From Haloarcula vallismortis ATCC 29715 (GTDB taxonomy: Archaea > Halobacteriota > Halobacteria > Halobacteriales > Haloarculaceae), in the NCBI RefSeq assembly GCF_000337775.1, contig NZ_AOLQ01000042.1, positions 124,001-188,000 of the forward strand: a stretch of DNA of 64,000 bases, read 5' to 3'. Made by a program: the position numbers and the translations under genes. Under the pieces are notes generated by a model. That model was not told the DNA's origin, made no database searches, and was given only the letters and a program-made list of their open reading frames with translations. Positions 8,985-17,963 of the stretch are shown in pieces. Numbering within the stretch: the stretch's first letter is position 1; each line of letters opens with the position of its first letter.

Positions 8985-9731
8985 TCAGCAGAGATTTACC
9001 GTGATATAGACGACGCCGTCGGCAGTCGCCGCACCGACGCCGATGTGGTTCGCGTTCGCTATGTACAACGTATTGCGGGGGCCGGAGAGGTCAAACCAGT
9101 GGTCGGCGACGGCATTGGCCGTCCGGGTCGCGTTCGCGCCGTTGGGGTCGATGCTCGTGACCAGTTCGAGGTCAGTTACCGGGCGGATGTACGTATTCCC
9201 TTCGTGGCGGAGGCGACACCGCTCGGACAGGCCAGCGGCTGCGTATCGGTCTGTCGTGTCTGACCCGTTCGCAATCGGGGAGGCCGACCCCTGTGCGGCC
9301 ATTCGCTCGCTGTGGTTGCCGGCCATCGCTGATAGCTTCTGTCCGGTTTTGGTCTCATCCGAGAGCGAGCCGTCGAAAGCGTCATTGGCAATTGGGTTAC
9401 CGCGTCGGTCGTTGATTGCTGCTATGAGTCGGTCTTCGAGGCGGGCCGTATCGATATCTGGCTCCGGATCTGGCGGTGTGGCCTGTGCCGCTTCCGGCGT
9501 CGAAGTAGCTTCTGTGGGCTGTGTGACCACAGCAGCAGTCCTCTCACTGCGTGTGTCGGGTGATACACTGTCCGTGTGGGGCGTCGTTGCCGACGGCGCT
9601 TCCGCGGACTCCGTTGGGGCTGGCTGGGTCGCGTCCGCGCCGAGCGTGCCCTCGACCGCTACCCCTGCAAGTCCCGAGACACTGAGTGCCGCCAGGACAA
9701 CTCCTCCGAGTACGATGATCGACCTGTTCAT
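8985..9731 (-). CDS. Secreted CAP/SCP-domain protein
   Basis: Encodes 248 residues. It has an N-terminal hydrophobic segment (SIIVLGGVVLAALSVSGLAG), a long Thr/Pro/Glu linker (about 40-105), then a CAP-like domain from about 108: LIAAINDRRG..., GNHSERMAAQG, and the end IGVGAATADGVVYITVNLC, which matches the 'GVG..., YVT' closing strand of CAP proteins. The frame is open to 9824, but the Met at 9731 starts the signal segment. It converges with the Ig/PKD surface gene (16-base gap). Extracellular; activity unknown. Confidence 0.8.
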   Translation of the reverse strand: MNRSIIVLGGVVLAALSVSGLAGVAVEGTLGADATQPAPTESAEAPSATTPHTDSVSPDTRSERTAAVVTQPTEATSTPEAAQATPPDPEPDIDTARLEDRLIAAINDRRGNPIANDAFDGSLSDETKTGQKLSAMAGNHSERMAAQGSASPIANGSDTTDRYAAAGLSERCRLRHEGNTYIRPVTDLELVTSIDPNGANATRTANAVADHWFDLSGPRNTLYIANANHIGVGAATADGVVYITVNLC

Positions 9732-9912
9732 ATGAAACGTTCCTGTCCCGTTCCGAGAAATGATATCTGAGACACAATTATTTCGGACCCATCTCGAACG
9801 GCGTAGATTCGGCTCTCTCTCCACAAATATGTTTGGGAGGTAGCGGCGCTCCGATTACCAGCGACGAAAACCTGCCCGTAAACATCTTTACTGTGCATGA
9901 GTGTCCTGAGGT

Positions 9913-10599
9913 ATGGGTGACCTGTCGCGGCGCGGCTTCGGAGCCTCGGTGCTTGCCGCGCTCTCCGCCGGCTGTCTCGGAAATCGAGCTGAACAGGAGT
10001 CCGAGACGACGCCAGTGCCGGAACTGACAGCGTCACAGCGGACTGCTACAGCTGAGCGTGTCAGTACCACCTCGACGCCAGCGGCAGATAGTGCTGCTAC
10101 TTCGGCGAACAGTTCAACAGGACAGCCCGGCGGGGCGTCACAGACGAACAACTCGACGGAGCCGTCGGCACGTCTGCAGGTCGAAACCGAGACACCGACG
10201 CCGACGCCCGAGCCGAACCACCGGTCGGTCGATACGACGTTCCGACTGGAGGAAAACGAGTACGAAGATTTCACAGTTGACGTGACTGGCCAGACAACGC
10301 TCACCTACGATCTTATTGTCCGGCGCGGCCCGGCCGTGGACATTATTCTGTTCACCGAGGAAGAGTACCGGGCGTTCCAGAGCCGCCACCGCGCCCGGCA
10401 CGCTGGTGAGGTGTCACGGTTCCACACGACGAACATCCGCGACAACCGGGTTACCATCGGGCGGGGAACGTATCGACTCGTGGTGAACAACACCGACTGG
10501 TCGCGTGCCGTTCCGTCACCGAGTGAACCGTACGACAGTCTCGAAGGCGAATGCTTGGTCGATTTCTCGTTCAGTACGGAACCAGCACCCAGCGAGTAA
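9913..10599 (+). CDS. Tat-exported lipoprotein, function unknown
   Basis: Encodes 228 residues. The N-terminus DLSRRGFGASVLAALSAGC carries a twin arginine and a lipobox (LSAGC), so it is likely exported folded by Tat and lipid-anchored. A Ser/Thr-rich low-complexity spacer (about 25-95) leads to a C-terminal beta-rich domain (VDTTFRLEENEYEDFTVDV, then RGTYRLVVNNTDW) like the cold-shock or PPC-type beta sandwiches of archaeal surface proteins. No catalytic motif was seen. Divergent from the CAP protein gene. Confidence 0.8.
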   Translation: MGDLSRRGFGASVLAALSAGCLGNRAEQESETTPVPELTASQRTATAERVSTTSTPAADSAATSANSSTGQPGGASQTNNSTEPSARLQVETETPTPTPEPNHRSVDTTFRLEENEYEDFTVDVTGQTTLTYDLIVRRGPAVDIILFTEEEYRAFQSRHRARHAGEVSRFHTTNIRDNRVTIGRGTYRLVVNNTDWSRAVPSPSEPYDSLEGECLVDFSFSTEPAPSE

Positions 10600-10669
10600 C
10601 CGCCTCACGGATAGCGTACCGCCCGTCGGCGCAGTACTAGTCAATCGTCGAAAGACCAGTCGACAAGCC

Positions 10670-10677
10670 CATATATG
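10670..10677 (+). promoter_or_regulatory. TATA box of HMG-CoA synthase gene
   Basis: CATATATG lies about 25 bases before the ATG at 10698, the spacing expected for a leaderless haloarchaeal transcript. Confidence 0.5.
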
Positions 10678-10697
10678 TCCGTCCTGACGTTAGACCC

Positions 10698-12035
10698 ATG
10701 ACTGCAGTCGGTATCGACGCCATGGAGATCTGGACCGGGAAGCTCAAACTCGACCTCGCTGAGACGTTCGCACCGGCTCAGGGAGACGATCCGGGGAAAT
10801 ACACGAAGGGACTGGGACTGCGCGCGTCATCATTTCCCGACGTGTATGAGGACATCGTTACGATGGGAGCGAACGCGGCCCATCGCCTGATGGAGCGCAA
10901 GGGGCTGACACCAGATGACATCGGCCGTATCGACGTAGCGACCGAGAGCGCCTTCGACAACTCAAAGCCCGTCTCGACGTACATCGCGGGCTGTCTCGAA
11001 CAGGTGTACGACGAGAACTTCCACCACGCCAACAAGGGCGAGCGGAAGTTCGCCTGCATCTCCGGGACACAGAGCCTCGATGACGCGTACAACTGGATCC
11101 GTGCCGGGCGGAACCGCGGTCGGGCCGCGCTCGTCATCGCGACCGACACCGCGCTATACGCCCGCGACGACCCCGGCGAGGCGACACAAGGGGCCGGCGC
11201 GGTGGCGATGCTCGTCGACGAAGACCCGAATCTGGTCGAGCTGTCGACCGAGCAGGGGTACGGTAGCGCCGACGAGACTGACTTCCTCAAACCGAACCAG
11301 CAGTTCCCGTCCGTCGACGGAAAGCGCTCGGTGAATGTCTACCTCGCCCGTATGCGCGAGGCGTTGGAGGACTTCGCCGAGGTGGCCGGCGACATCCACC
11401 CGGGCGACTACGAGATGATTCCGTTCCACACGCCGTTCCCGGGGATGGTCCGGAAAGCCGCTGCACTCGGCTACCGTCACATCATCCGTGGTACCGACGT
11501 GGGCGATCTGATGGCCGAGGAAATCGGTCACCAGCCCATGCGCTCAGACTTCGAGACAGACGACGAGTTCCACGCGGCAATCAAGGAGTACACCGACGCT
11601 CTCACCGAAACCGAGCGCTATCAGGACTGGTACAGTAATGCTATCGAGCCGACGCTCGAGATATCCCGCGAGGTCGGCAACTGGTACACCGGCTCCGTCC
11701 ACATCGCCCGTGCCTCCGGGCTGAAACACGCCCGTGAGAACGGACTGGACCTGGACGATGCCAGATTGTTAGTTGCCTCCTACGGGTCCGGTGCACAGGC
11801 AGAAGTCCACGCTGAGACCGTTGTCCCCGGCTGGGAGGAAGAGATCGGCGCGCTCGATATCGACGAGCAGATTCGGAACCGCTATGACCTCTCATTTGCC
11901 GAGTACGAGCAGGTCCACGACGTCCATAATCACGAAACCGAAACCGACGTCGAGGAATTCACTGCCCCCGAAAACGAGTTTGCCTTCGACGGCTGGGGCC
12001 GCATGGGTGAACGGAAATATCGGTACGTGGAGTAG
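10698..12035 (+). CDS. hmgB: Hydroxymethylglutaryl-CoA synthase
   Basis: Condenses acetyl-CoA and acetoacetyl-CoA to HMG-CoA, the first committed supply for mevalonate and archaeal isoprenoid lipids. The protein is 445 aa, the length of the long haloarchaeal form. The general base Glu83 (ATESAFD), the nucleophile Cys120 (KFACISGTQS) and His244 (IPFHTPFPGM) are visible. The Met at 10698 is leaderless-spaced from a TATA box. The stop codon lies inside a 19-base sequence that is repeated 68 bases downstream. Confidence 0.97.
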   Translation: MTAVGIDAMEIWTGKLKLDLAETFAPAQGDDPGKYTKGLGLRASSFPDVYEDIVTMGANAAHRLMERKGLTPDDIGRIDVATESAFDNSKPVSTYIAGCLEQVYDENFHHANKGERKFACISGTQSLDDAYNWIRAGRNRGRAALVIATDTALYARDDPGEATQGAGAVAMLVDEDPNLVELSTEQGYGSADETDFLKPNQQFPSVDGKRSVNVYLARMREALEDFAEVAGDIHPGDYEMIPFHTPFPGMVRKAAALGYRHIIRGTDVGDLMAEEIGHQPMRSDFETDDEFHAAIKEYTDALTETERYQDWYSNAIEPTLEISREVGNWYTGSVHIARASGLKHARENGLDLDDARLLVASYGSGAQAEVHAETVVPGWEEEIGALDIDEQIRNRYDLSFAEYEQVHDVHNHETETDVEEFTAPENEFAFDGWGRMGERKYRYVE

Positions 12036-12047
12036 CGAGAGGCGCGA
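12029..12047 (+). repeat. 19-base repeat copy 1, spans the HMG-CoA synthase stop
   Basis: GGAGTAGCGAGAGGCGCGA includes the last codons and stop of the gene. An identical copy is at 12097-12115. Confidence 0.85.
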
Positions 12048-12294
12048 ACGGAGTGAGCGGCTCTCGAACTGGAGCGGCGACGTAGGAAGCCGCGGAGGAG
12101 TAGCGAGAGGCGCGAGCAAAGCGAAAGATCTCGGATAGCGAACGAGGAGTGTAGCGACCCGTGAGCAGGCGAGGGGCGCGAACATAATATACGCAAGCAG
12201 AGCAGCGACCGGAGAGTAGCAAAAAGCGCGCTGTCAGGTGCCGTGAATACCCGGAGTCCTATTCATGCCGTAGTGAACAGTACGTGGCACCCTA
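12036..12294. repeat. Degenerate repeat tail after the HMG-CoA synthase gene
   Basis: No gene was seen in this 259-base gap. The first 195 bases are built from variants of short purine-rich units (GAGTAGCGAGAGGCGCGA, GCGAACGGAGTGAGCGG, GCGAACGAGGAGTGTAGCGA). CGAGAG at 12036-12041 and CTCTCG at 12061-12066 can pair. After about 12234 the sequence becomes ordinary. An A5 run near 12222 (T5 on the minus strand) could end transcription of the small membrane gene at 12295. Confidence 0.6.
12097..12115 (+). repeat. 19-base repeat copy 2, downstream of the HMG-CoA synthase gene
   Basis: Exact copy of 12029-12047, including the TAG that ends the gene in copy 1. It suggests a tandem duplication of the gene's extreme 3' end. 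Confidence 0.85.
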
Positions 12295-12462
12295 CTACCG
12301 GGTATCGTTGTTGAGTCGGCTAATGATGCTGTCGAGCGACACAGAGAGACTCCCATTACTGTCGTAGTAGTGAAGCGCAAGCATCGTACCGACGAACGAG
12401 GCAGCAACAACGAATCCGAAACCGACGAGTGCCCAGACGAGAAGGAAGCCAAATTGCACCAT
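12295..12462 (-). CDS. Small single-span membrane protein, 55 aa
   Basis: Encodes 55 residues: one long hydrophobic segment (FGFLLVWALVGFGFVVAASF) followed by a polar tail ending SLDSIISRLNNDTR. The Met at 12462 is preferred over the one five codons upstream because it directly precedes the hydrophobic helix. It is an orphan; its role is unknown. Confidence is moderate because it is short. Confidence 0.5.
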   Translation of the reverse strand: MVQFGFLLVWALVGFGFVVAASFVGTMLALHYYDSNGSLSVSLDSIISRLNNDTR

Positions 12463-12632
12463 GCACGGATGTGACACTCCGTTATCAAAGTAGTATTCAT
12501 TGATACCTTCGCAGTCCTACGGAGTTGTTGTGTCACGCCGTCTGATGAACAAAGGGGTCACATTCACGACAATAGTCGTCTTCCAGAATGTGTGTCGACG
12601 GGCCTGAAATAGTACGGCCAGAACCGGGTCGT

Positions 12633-13340
12633 TCAGGGTAGGTCTCGCAGGCCGCCCAGCAAGTCCTCCAGACCGGTATTGGTGATCGCCAGCGAAAAGT
12701 CATCGATGCGAGCGAGGTCCTGAGCGTGTTCCCAGACGGCCTCGTCGTCGAGTCCGTGGAGGATGACCGCGTTGGGCGTCGGTGAGACGACCCGGAGCGC
12801 GACCAGCGGGGACTCGCCACGCGTGACGTTCGTGAACACGAGCGCACGGTTGGTCGACTGGCCATACAACTGGTAGAACTCGTCCGAAGAGAGCCGCGTG
12901 ATGGCGGCGATGGAGTTGATGACAGTGTGGCCCGCCACGGTGTCCGTGCTGCCGCGGAACAGTTCCTCGGCGTCGATGGCATCATAGACGCGCTCGACGC
13001 CGACGTTGGCGGAGTACTCGCGGAGGTCGTGGACGACATCGCTGTCGAACCCGGCCGAGAGCACGCGGGCGTGCTGGCGGATGTGGTCGCCGCCGCGGTT
13101 CTCGTCGATGTCAAGCAATGCGACGACGAGTCGCCTGACCACCCCGATACCGGGGTTGTCACGCCGCCCGCTCTCGTAGTCCGAGACCACGGACGGGGAG
13201 ACATCGAGTTCGTCGGCGAGTTCGGTCTGTGCAACGTCGAAGTCAGTGCGCCACTTCCGCAGGGTCGCCCCTGGGTCGTCGCTCAGTGCCACCTCACCCG
13301 CCATTTTCTCCGCGAGGTCGTCGCGTGCGCCCCCTGCCAT
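12633..13340 (-). CDS. XRE-type helix-turn-helix regulator with C-terminal sensor-like domain
   Basis: Encodes 235 residues. A helix-turn-helix lies at about 27-62 (TLRKWRTDFDVAQTELADEL, then SPSVVSDYESGRR), clearly of the XRE/Cro type. The C-terminal 150 residues, including VERVYDAIDAEELFRGSTDT and later ALVFTNVTRGESPLVAL, form an archaea-specific domain seen in similar annotated regulators; its ligand is not known. It lies just downstream (minus strand) of the pilin gene. Confidence 0.88.
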   Translation of the reverse strand: MAGGARDDLAEKMAGEVALSDDPGATLRKWRTDFDVAQTELADELDVSPSVVSDYESGRRDNPGIGVVRRLVVALLDIDENRGGDHIRQHARVLSAGFDSDVVHDLREYSANVGVERVYDAIDAEELFRGSTDTVAGHTVINSIAAITRLSSDEFYQLYGQSTNRALVFTNVTRGESPLVALRVVSPTPNAVILHGLDDEAVWEHAQDLARIDDFSLAITNTGLEDLLGGLRDLP

Positions 13341-13392
13341 TAGTTCACACGCTGGGGGGTCGCGAATAAAAGGGTATCGGAACCACAGGCGC

Positions 13393-13950
13393 TTACCGGC
13401 GAGCGGTCAGTTCGACCGCAGCAAGGACGCCGTTTGAGGGAGCGTGGACGACACGTACTTCGATGCTGTCGCCCGGTTCGACGGTTCCACCACCGGCGTT
13501 CAACTGGAAAGTGATCGCCCGGCCCGCTGACCACCGCTGGCCGCCATTAGCGACGATACCGCCGACACAGTAGTCGTAGATGGCGTTGTCCGGGTCGTCA
13601 GTGTTGCTCGCTGACAGCGCCGTCCCGGAGACCGGGAGGTCGGTGATTCGGGCCTGTGCGTCCGGTAGCTGAACGGCGATTTCCAGTTCGTCGGCTGGGA
13701 CCGGGTCGCCGCCGGCGTGTCGAATCGTCACCGTGTTCGCGCCGCATCCACCCGACGGGCCAGTCACGAAATTTCCTGTCGAGCGGGCGACGGTCGGCGT
13801 CTGATGGCCCAGATCAGGGGTCGCACTGAGCGCAACCCCGCCGACTGTCGCAGCCAAGAGGACGGTGATCGAGAGCATGAGGACCACGCCGATGACGGGA
13901 CTGACGCCGCGACAGTGCTGATCGGGGCTCTGTAGGACCACTGGTGTCAC
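13393..13950 (-). CDS. Archaeal type IV pilin
   Basis: Encodes 185 residues. The N-terminus has the archaeal class III signal: CRG then VSPVIGVVLMLSITVLLAAT, with cleavage by the prepilin peptidase (PibD) predicted before VSPVIG, leaving the hydrophobic helix as the pilus core. The remainder is a beta-rich head with two Cys (CGAN, YDYC). This is the PilA/DUF1628-type adhesion pilin pattern of haloarchaea. Only one pilin is here; the assembly ATPase is not nearby. Confidence 0.9.
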   Translation of the reverse strand: MTPVVLQSPDQHCRGVSPVIGVVLMLSITVLLAATVGGVALSATPDLGHQTPTVARSTGNFVTGPSGGCGANTVTIRHAGGDPVPADELEIAVQLPDAQARITDLPVSGTALSASNTDDPDNAIYDYCVGGIVANGGQRWSAGRAITFQLNAGGGTVEPGDSIEVRVVHAPSNGVLAAVELTARR

Positions 13951-14040
13951 GCTCTATGTCCCGCCTTGTCTCAAAAACCCCAGCAGTGGACCGATACCGC
14001 TCCGCAATCCCTAAACGCCGGTCGCGCCAATCACGACCCA

Positions 14041-15552
14041 ATGGATTGGACGGAGAAATACCGCCCGACGACGCTATCAGAGGTGCGGGGCAACGACAAG
14101 GCCCGCGACGCACTCAAGGAATGGGCGGACACGTGGGACGACCACCGCGAGGCGGTCATCATCCACGGGTCCCCGGGCATCGGGAAGACCTCGGCCGCCC
14201 ACGCGCTGGCAAACGATATGGGGTGGCCGACCATCGAGCTCAACGCCAGCGACTCCCGGACGAAAGACGTCATCAACCGGGTGGCCGGCGAGGCCGCCAA
14301 ATCCGGGACGCTGACTGCTGGCGGTGGCGGCCGTCGGCTCGTCATCATGGACGAGGCGGACAACATCCACGGCAACGCCGACCGCGGCGGGGCTCGGGCC
14401 ATCACTGCGCTGGTCAAGGAGGCCAGCCAGCCGATGATTCTCATCGCCAACGAGTACTACGAGATGTCGAACGGCCTGCGGAACAACTGTCAGGATATCG
14501 AGTTCCGTGATGTCTCGCCCCGCTCTATCGTCCCTGTCCTCCGTGATCTCTGTCGCCAGGAGGGCGTCGAATACGAGTCCGACGCGCTGCAGGAACTCGC
14601 CGAACAGAACAGCGGCGACCTCCGCGGTGCGGTCAAAGACCTCCAAGCTATCGCTGAAACGACGGAGCGGCTGACCGCCGACGACGTGGTGACCGGCGAG
14701 CGCGATACGACCGAGGGCATCTTCGAGTACCTTGACGTAGTGCTCAAGGAAGCCGGCGCACAGGAGGCTCTGGAGGCCAGTTACGACGTGGACGAGACGC
14801 CGGACGACCTCATCAACTGGATTGAGGACAACATGCCCAAAGACTACGAGGGCGCTGAACTGGTTCGGGCCTACGAGTTCCTCTCGAACGCCGATCAGTG
14901 GCTCGGCCGTGTCCGCGAGACCCAGAACTACTCCTTCTGGCGGTACGCCGGCGACAACATGACCGCCGGCGTCGCCGCGGCGCGAGACGGAACCAAGGGC
15001 GGCTGGACCCGCTATGGCCCGCCAAGCTACTGGTCGAAGCTCGGCCGGTCGAAAGGAACCCGCAACACCCGGGACTACGTCGCCCAACAGATAGCCGCTA
15101 TCGACGGCGTTTCGATGCGGACTGCCCGCCGGGAGATCATGCCGTTCCTCTCGACGATGACTCACCACTGTCGGAACCGAGACCTGACAGTGGCAATGGC
15201 GGCAACCTACGACATGGAGGCCGAACACGTGTCCTTCGTCACTGGCTCCGGCAAAGACACGAACAAGGTGCAGGACATCGTCGCCGACGCCGAGGCGCTC
15301 AAGGAGGAAGCCGCCGTCGAACACTCGGGCGGGGTTTTCGAGGGTGCGAGTGCGGAAGGCGGGGACGGAGAGAGCGATGCAGATGGCGATAGTTCAGATC
15401 CCGGCGCTGGCGACGAGAGCGGCGAACAGCAGGTGACGCTCGCGGCCGACGATGGTGGCGAGTCCGATACCGATACCGACGACGAGACGGCATCAGCGAG
15501 CGAGACAGCCGAAGACGACGATCAGCAGTCCGGCCTTTCTGATTTTATGTAG
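14041..15552 (+). CDS. rfcL: Replication factor C large subunit
   Basis: The clamp loader subunit that opens PCNA and loads it on primed DNA. It is 503 aa, with Walker A at 43-50 (GSPGIGKT), Walker B LVIMDEAD near 100-107, and a long C-terminal acidic tail (from about 430; Glu/Asp/Ser-rich) ending SGLSDFM, a likely PCNA-interacting end. The frame is open 25 codons further upstream (13966), but the conserved start is MDWTEKYRPTTLSEV. The small subunit gene is not in the window. Confidence 0.97.
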   Translation: MDWTEKYRPTTLSEVRGNDKARDALKEWADTWDDHREAVIIHGSPGIGKTSAAHALANDMGWPTIELNASDSRTKDVINRVAGEAAKSGTLTAGGGGRRLVIMDEADNIHGNADRGGARAITALVKEASQPMILIANEYYEMSNGLRNNCQDIEFRDVSPRSIVPVLRDLCRQEGVEYESDALQELAEQNSGDLRGAVKDLQAIAETTERLTADDVVTGERDTTEGIFEYLDVVLKEAGAQEALEASYDVDETPDDLINWIEDNMPKDYEGAELVRAYEFLSNADQWLGRVRETQNYSFWRYAGDNMTAGVAAARDGTKGGWTRYGPPSYWSKLGRSKGTRNTRDYVAQQIAAIDGVSMRTARREIMPFLSTMTHHCRNRDLTVAMAATYDMEAEHVSFVTGSGKDTNKVQDIVADAEALKEEAAVEHSGGVFEGASAEGGDGESDADGDSSDPGAGDESGEQQVTLAADDGGESDTDTDDETASASETAEDDDQQSGLSDFM

Positions 15553-16533
15553 TCATCGACTGGTCGTCCCGAGACCGGGAATCGCGACCCGGTCTTCGAC
15601 GTATTCCATCAGGAGCGACGCCGAGAGCACCAGCGCCAGATACAACAGGCCGGCGAGGACGAACAGCTCAGTGTACCGGTAGGTCTCGCTGGCGATGGCA
15701 TCGGTCCGTTCGAACAGTTCGCGGACGGTGATGAAACTCGCAAGCGACGAGTACTTGATGAGGTACACCAGTTCGTTCGACCAGCCCGGAATCGCGTAGC
15801 GCAGGCCCTGTGGTAGGACGACATGTCGTATTCCGTCGACCTTCGAGAGGCCGATGGCGCGCGCGGCGGTGAGTTGTCCCTCAGGAACAGAGTTCAACGC
15901 CGACCGGATGTACTCCGACTGGTAGGCGGCGCTGTTGAGCATAAACGCAATAACGGCCACCCAGAACGCCTGTGCAGGAATGAATCCGGTCCCGACCGTG
16001 GGCAGTTCACGGATGATCGCCGTCAGCGGCGTCGCGAAATAGAGGACGAACAGCTGTGCGAGCAGCGGCGTCCCGCGGAACAACTCAGTGTAGCCCAGTG
16101 CGACCGAGCGGGTGGCGCTCCCGCCGTACACCCGAGCGACGCTGAGCGGGACGGCGATGAAGAACCCAAGCGCGATGCCGAGCACCGTCAGCAGTATCGT
16201 GGCCCACACGCCGGTTGCCAGTTGCGGCAAGTAGGGAATTGATGCCGCCAGAAACTCGAAGAAGCCGGCGACCCAACCGACGGGGAATCCGACCGGACCG
16301 AGACTCGAAGCGAGACTACCGAGCGTCGACGCAACCGACTCGAACGGGGCAGTCGGGAAGAACGACGTGTTGCGCTCGATGAGCGCACCGTCCAGCAGGA
16401 AGTCGTTCGTCCAGCGCACAACGAGCCACGTCCAGAAGACGGCGACAGTAAGCAGCGTCAGCGGCTGGTCGGTCAGCCCGGCGGCGCGGCCCCGGATTGT
16501 CCGTCCGGTAGTCGTGGACTCCGGCGTCCCCAT
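15553..16533 (-). CDS. Polar amino acid ABC transporter permease (second permease)
   Basis: Encodes 326 residues, longer at the N-terminus than the partner permease, with extra hydrophobic helices before the core. The core has the HisMQ-type fold and its EAA-like loop (SVPEGQLTAARAIGLSKVDGIRHVVLPQGL). It is last in the four-gene operon (binding protein, permease, ATPase, permease) on the minus strand. Together with the 226-aa permease it likely forms a heterodimeric membrane channel for an amino acid. Confidence 0.93.
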   Translation of the reverse strand: MGTPESTTTGRTIRGRAAGLTDQPLTLLTVAVFWTWLVVRWTNDFLLDGALIERNTSFFPTAPFESVASTLGSLASSLGPVGFPVGWVAGFFEFLAASIPYLPQLATGVWATILLTVLGIALGFFIAVPLSVARVYGGSATRSVALGYTELFRGTPLLAQLFVLYFATPLTAIIRELPTVGTGFIPAQAFWVAVIAFMLNSAAYQSEYIRSALNSVPEGQLTAARAIGLSKVDGIRHVVLPQGLRYAIPGWSNELVYLIKYSSLASFITVRELFERTDAIASETYRYTELFVLAGLLYLALVLSASLLMEYVEDRVAIPGLGTTSR

Positions 16534-16536
16534 CGG

Positions 16537-17283
16537 TCACTCCCCCTCGTGAGTCAGACGGCTGAGGAATTCACCGGTGCGGGCCGCCTGTGGGTTCTCG
16601 AACAGCTGTTCCGGCGGGCCGTGTTCGACGATACGTCCGTCATCGAGGAAGATGATATCCGACGCCGCCGACCGCGCGAATCCCATCTCGTGGCTCACGA
16701 CGAGCATTGTGATGCCCTCGGCGGCGAGATCGCGCATTACCTCGACGACTTCGCCGACGAGTTCCGGATCGAGCGCGCTGGTCGGCTCGTCGAACAGCAG
16801 AAGCTTCGGGTCCATGGCGAGTGCGCGAGCGATGCCGACGCGCTGCTTCTGGCCGCCGGAGAGTTCGGCGGGGTAGGAGTCGGCCTGGTCCAGCAGCCCG
16901 ACCTGTTCCAGATGCTCGTAGCCTTTCTCTTGCGCTGCCGCTTTGTCCATGCCACGGACTTTCCGCAGGCCAAGTGTGACGTTCTCGAGTGCCGTGAGAT
17001 GGGCAAAGAGGTTGAAATCCTGAAACACCATCCCGACCTGTTTTCGGAGTTCGTTCACGTCGGTGTTGGCGTCGGTGATGCAGTCACCGTCAAGGTAGAT
17101 GTCGCCGCCGTTGATCTCGGTGAGGCGGTTCACACAGCGGAGCATCGTCGACTTCCCGCTGCCGCTGGGACCGATGACCACGTCGACGTCGCCGGCGTCC
17201 ATCTCGAAACTGACGCCGGAGAGCACCTGTTCCTCGCCGTAGGACTTGTACACGTCGTCGAGTTCCAGCAGCGGAGGACTCAT
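16537..17283 (-). CDS. Polar amino acid ABC transporter ATP-binding protein
   Basis: Encodes 248 residues. Walker A GPSGSGKST, signature LSGGQKQRVGIARAL, Walker B LLLFDEPTSALDPE, and the closing His in LVVSHEMGFA are all intact. It is GlnQ-like, the ATPase of amino acid importers. It overlaps the upstream permease gene (17280) by 4 bases and lies 3 bases before the second permease, so translation is coupled. Confidence 0.96.
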   Translation of the reverse strand: MSPPLLELDDVYKSYGEEQVLSGVSFEMDAGDVDVVIGPSGSGKSTMLRCVNRLTEINGGDIYLDGDCITDANTDVNELRKQVGMVFQDFNLFAHLTALENVTLGLRKVRGMDKAAAQEKGYEHLEQVGLLDQADSYPAELSGGQKQRVGIARALAMDPKLLLFDEPTSALDPELVGEVVEVMRDLAAEGITMLVVSHEMGFARSAASDIIFLDDGRIVEHGPPEQLFENPQAARTGEFLSRLTHEGE

Positions 17284-17960
17284 GCGCGCTCACCTCCGGG
17301 GATGCTGAAGTGGTCGTCGATATAGTCAAGCGAGCGGTTCGTCACGAACGTGAGAACAAAGTAAATGAGGCTCACAGTCAGGAAAATCTCAAGCGCAGCG
17401 GTGCTCTGACCGCCCTGATAGAGGTTCTGACCGACAGTTAGCAGTTCGCCGAGGCCGATGACGATTGCGATACTCGTGTCTTTCAGGACAATCGTGAACT
17501 CGTTCTGGAAACCGGGGACACTCCGGCGGAGCGCCTGCGGGACAACGACGCCCCGGATGGCCTGAAGCCGTCCCATGCCGATGGCGCGAGCGGCTTCCAG
17601 TTGTCCCTCGTCGACGCTCTGGAGCGCGCCGCGGAAGATCTGTGACTGATACGCGGCGCTCCGGAGCCCGAGCGCAATGGTCGCCGTCACGAAGGCGCTG
17701 CTCGACACCGAGAGCCCGAAGAACAGGAGGATAATGATGACGAGCAGCGGCGTTCCACGAAGGACGACGCCGGCCGTCTCGACGGCGCGTTTGAGCGGGC
17801 CGCGGCCGTACACTTCGACGGCTCCCGCCGGAAAGCCGAGCAGAAAGCCGAGCAAAATGCTCGCGGCTGTCAGGCCGACCGTGACACCCGTGCCTGCGAG
17901 TAGCAGGTCGAGGTTCCCGGCGACAAACGCCCAGTCACTCTGCAACGGGAGCGGTGGCAT
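17280..17960 (-). CDS. Polar amino acid ABC transporter permease (first permease)
   Basis: Encodes 226 residues in the standard HisMQ permease fold, with about five helices and the loop SVDEGQLEAARAIGMGRLQA that docks on the ATPase. It lies between the binding-protein gene (3-base gap) and the ATPase gene (4-base overlap). Confidence 0.95.
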   Translation of the reverse strand: MPPLPLQSDWAFVAGNLDLLLAGTGVTVGLTAASILLGFLLGFPAGAVEVYGRGPLKRAVETAGVVLRGTPLLVIIILLFFGLSVSSSAFVTATIALGLRSAAYQSQIFRGALQSVDEGQLEAARAIGMGRLQAIRGVVVPQALRRSVPGFQNEFTIVLKDTSIAIVIGLGELLTVGQNLYQGGQSTAALEIFLTVSLIYFVLTFVTNRSLDYIDDHFSIPGGERA

Positions 17961-17963
17961 CGG

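Noticed and set aside
13966-14040. N-terminal extension of RfcL
   Set aside because: RFC large subunits begin with the MDWTEKYRP block; the extra 25 codons lie in promoter space.
14077-15324. Long open frame (415 codons) antisense to rfcL
   Set aside because: GC-rich haloarchaeal genes often have open antisense frames; the product is His/Val/Arg-rich and not haloarchaeal in composition, and the sense frame is RFC without doubt.
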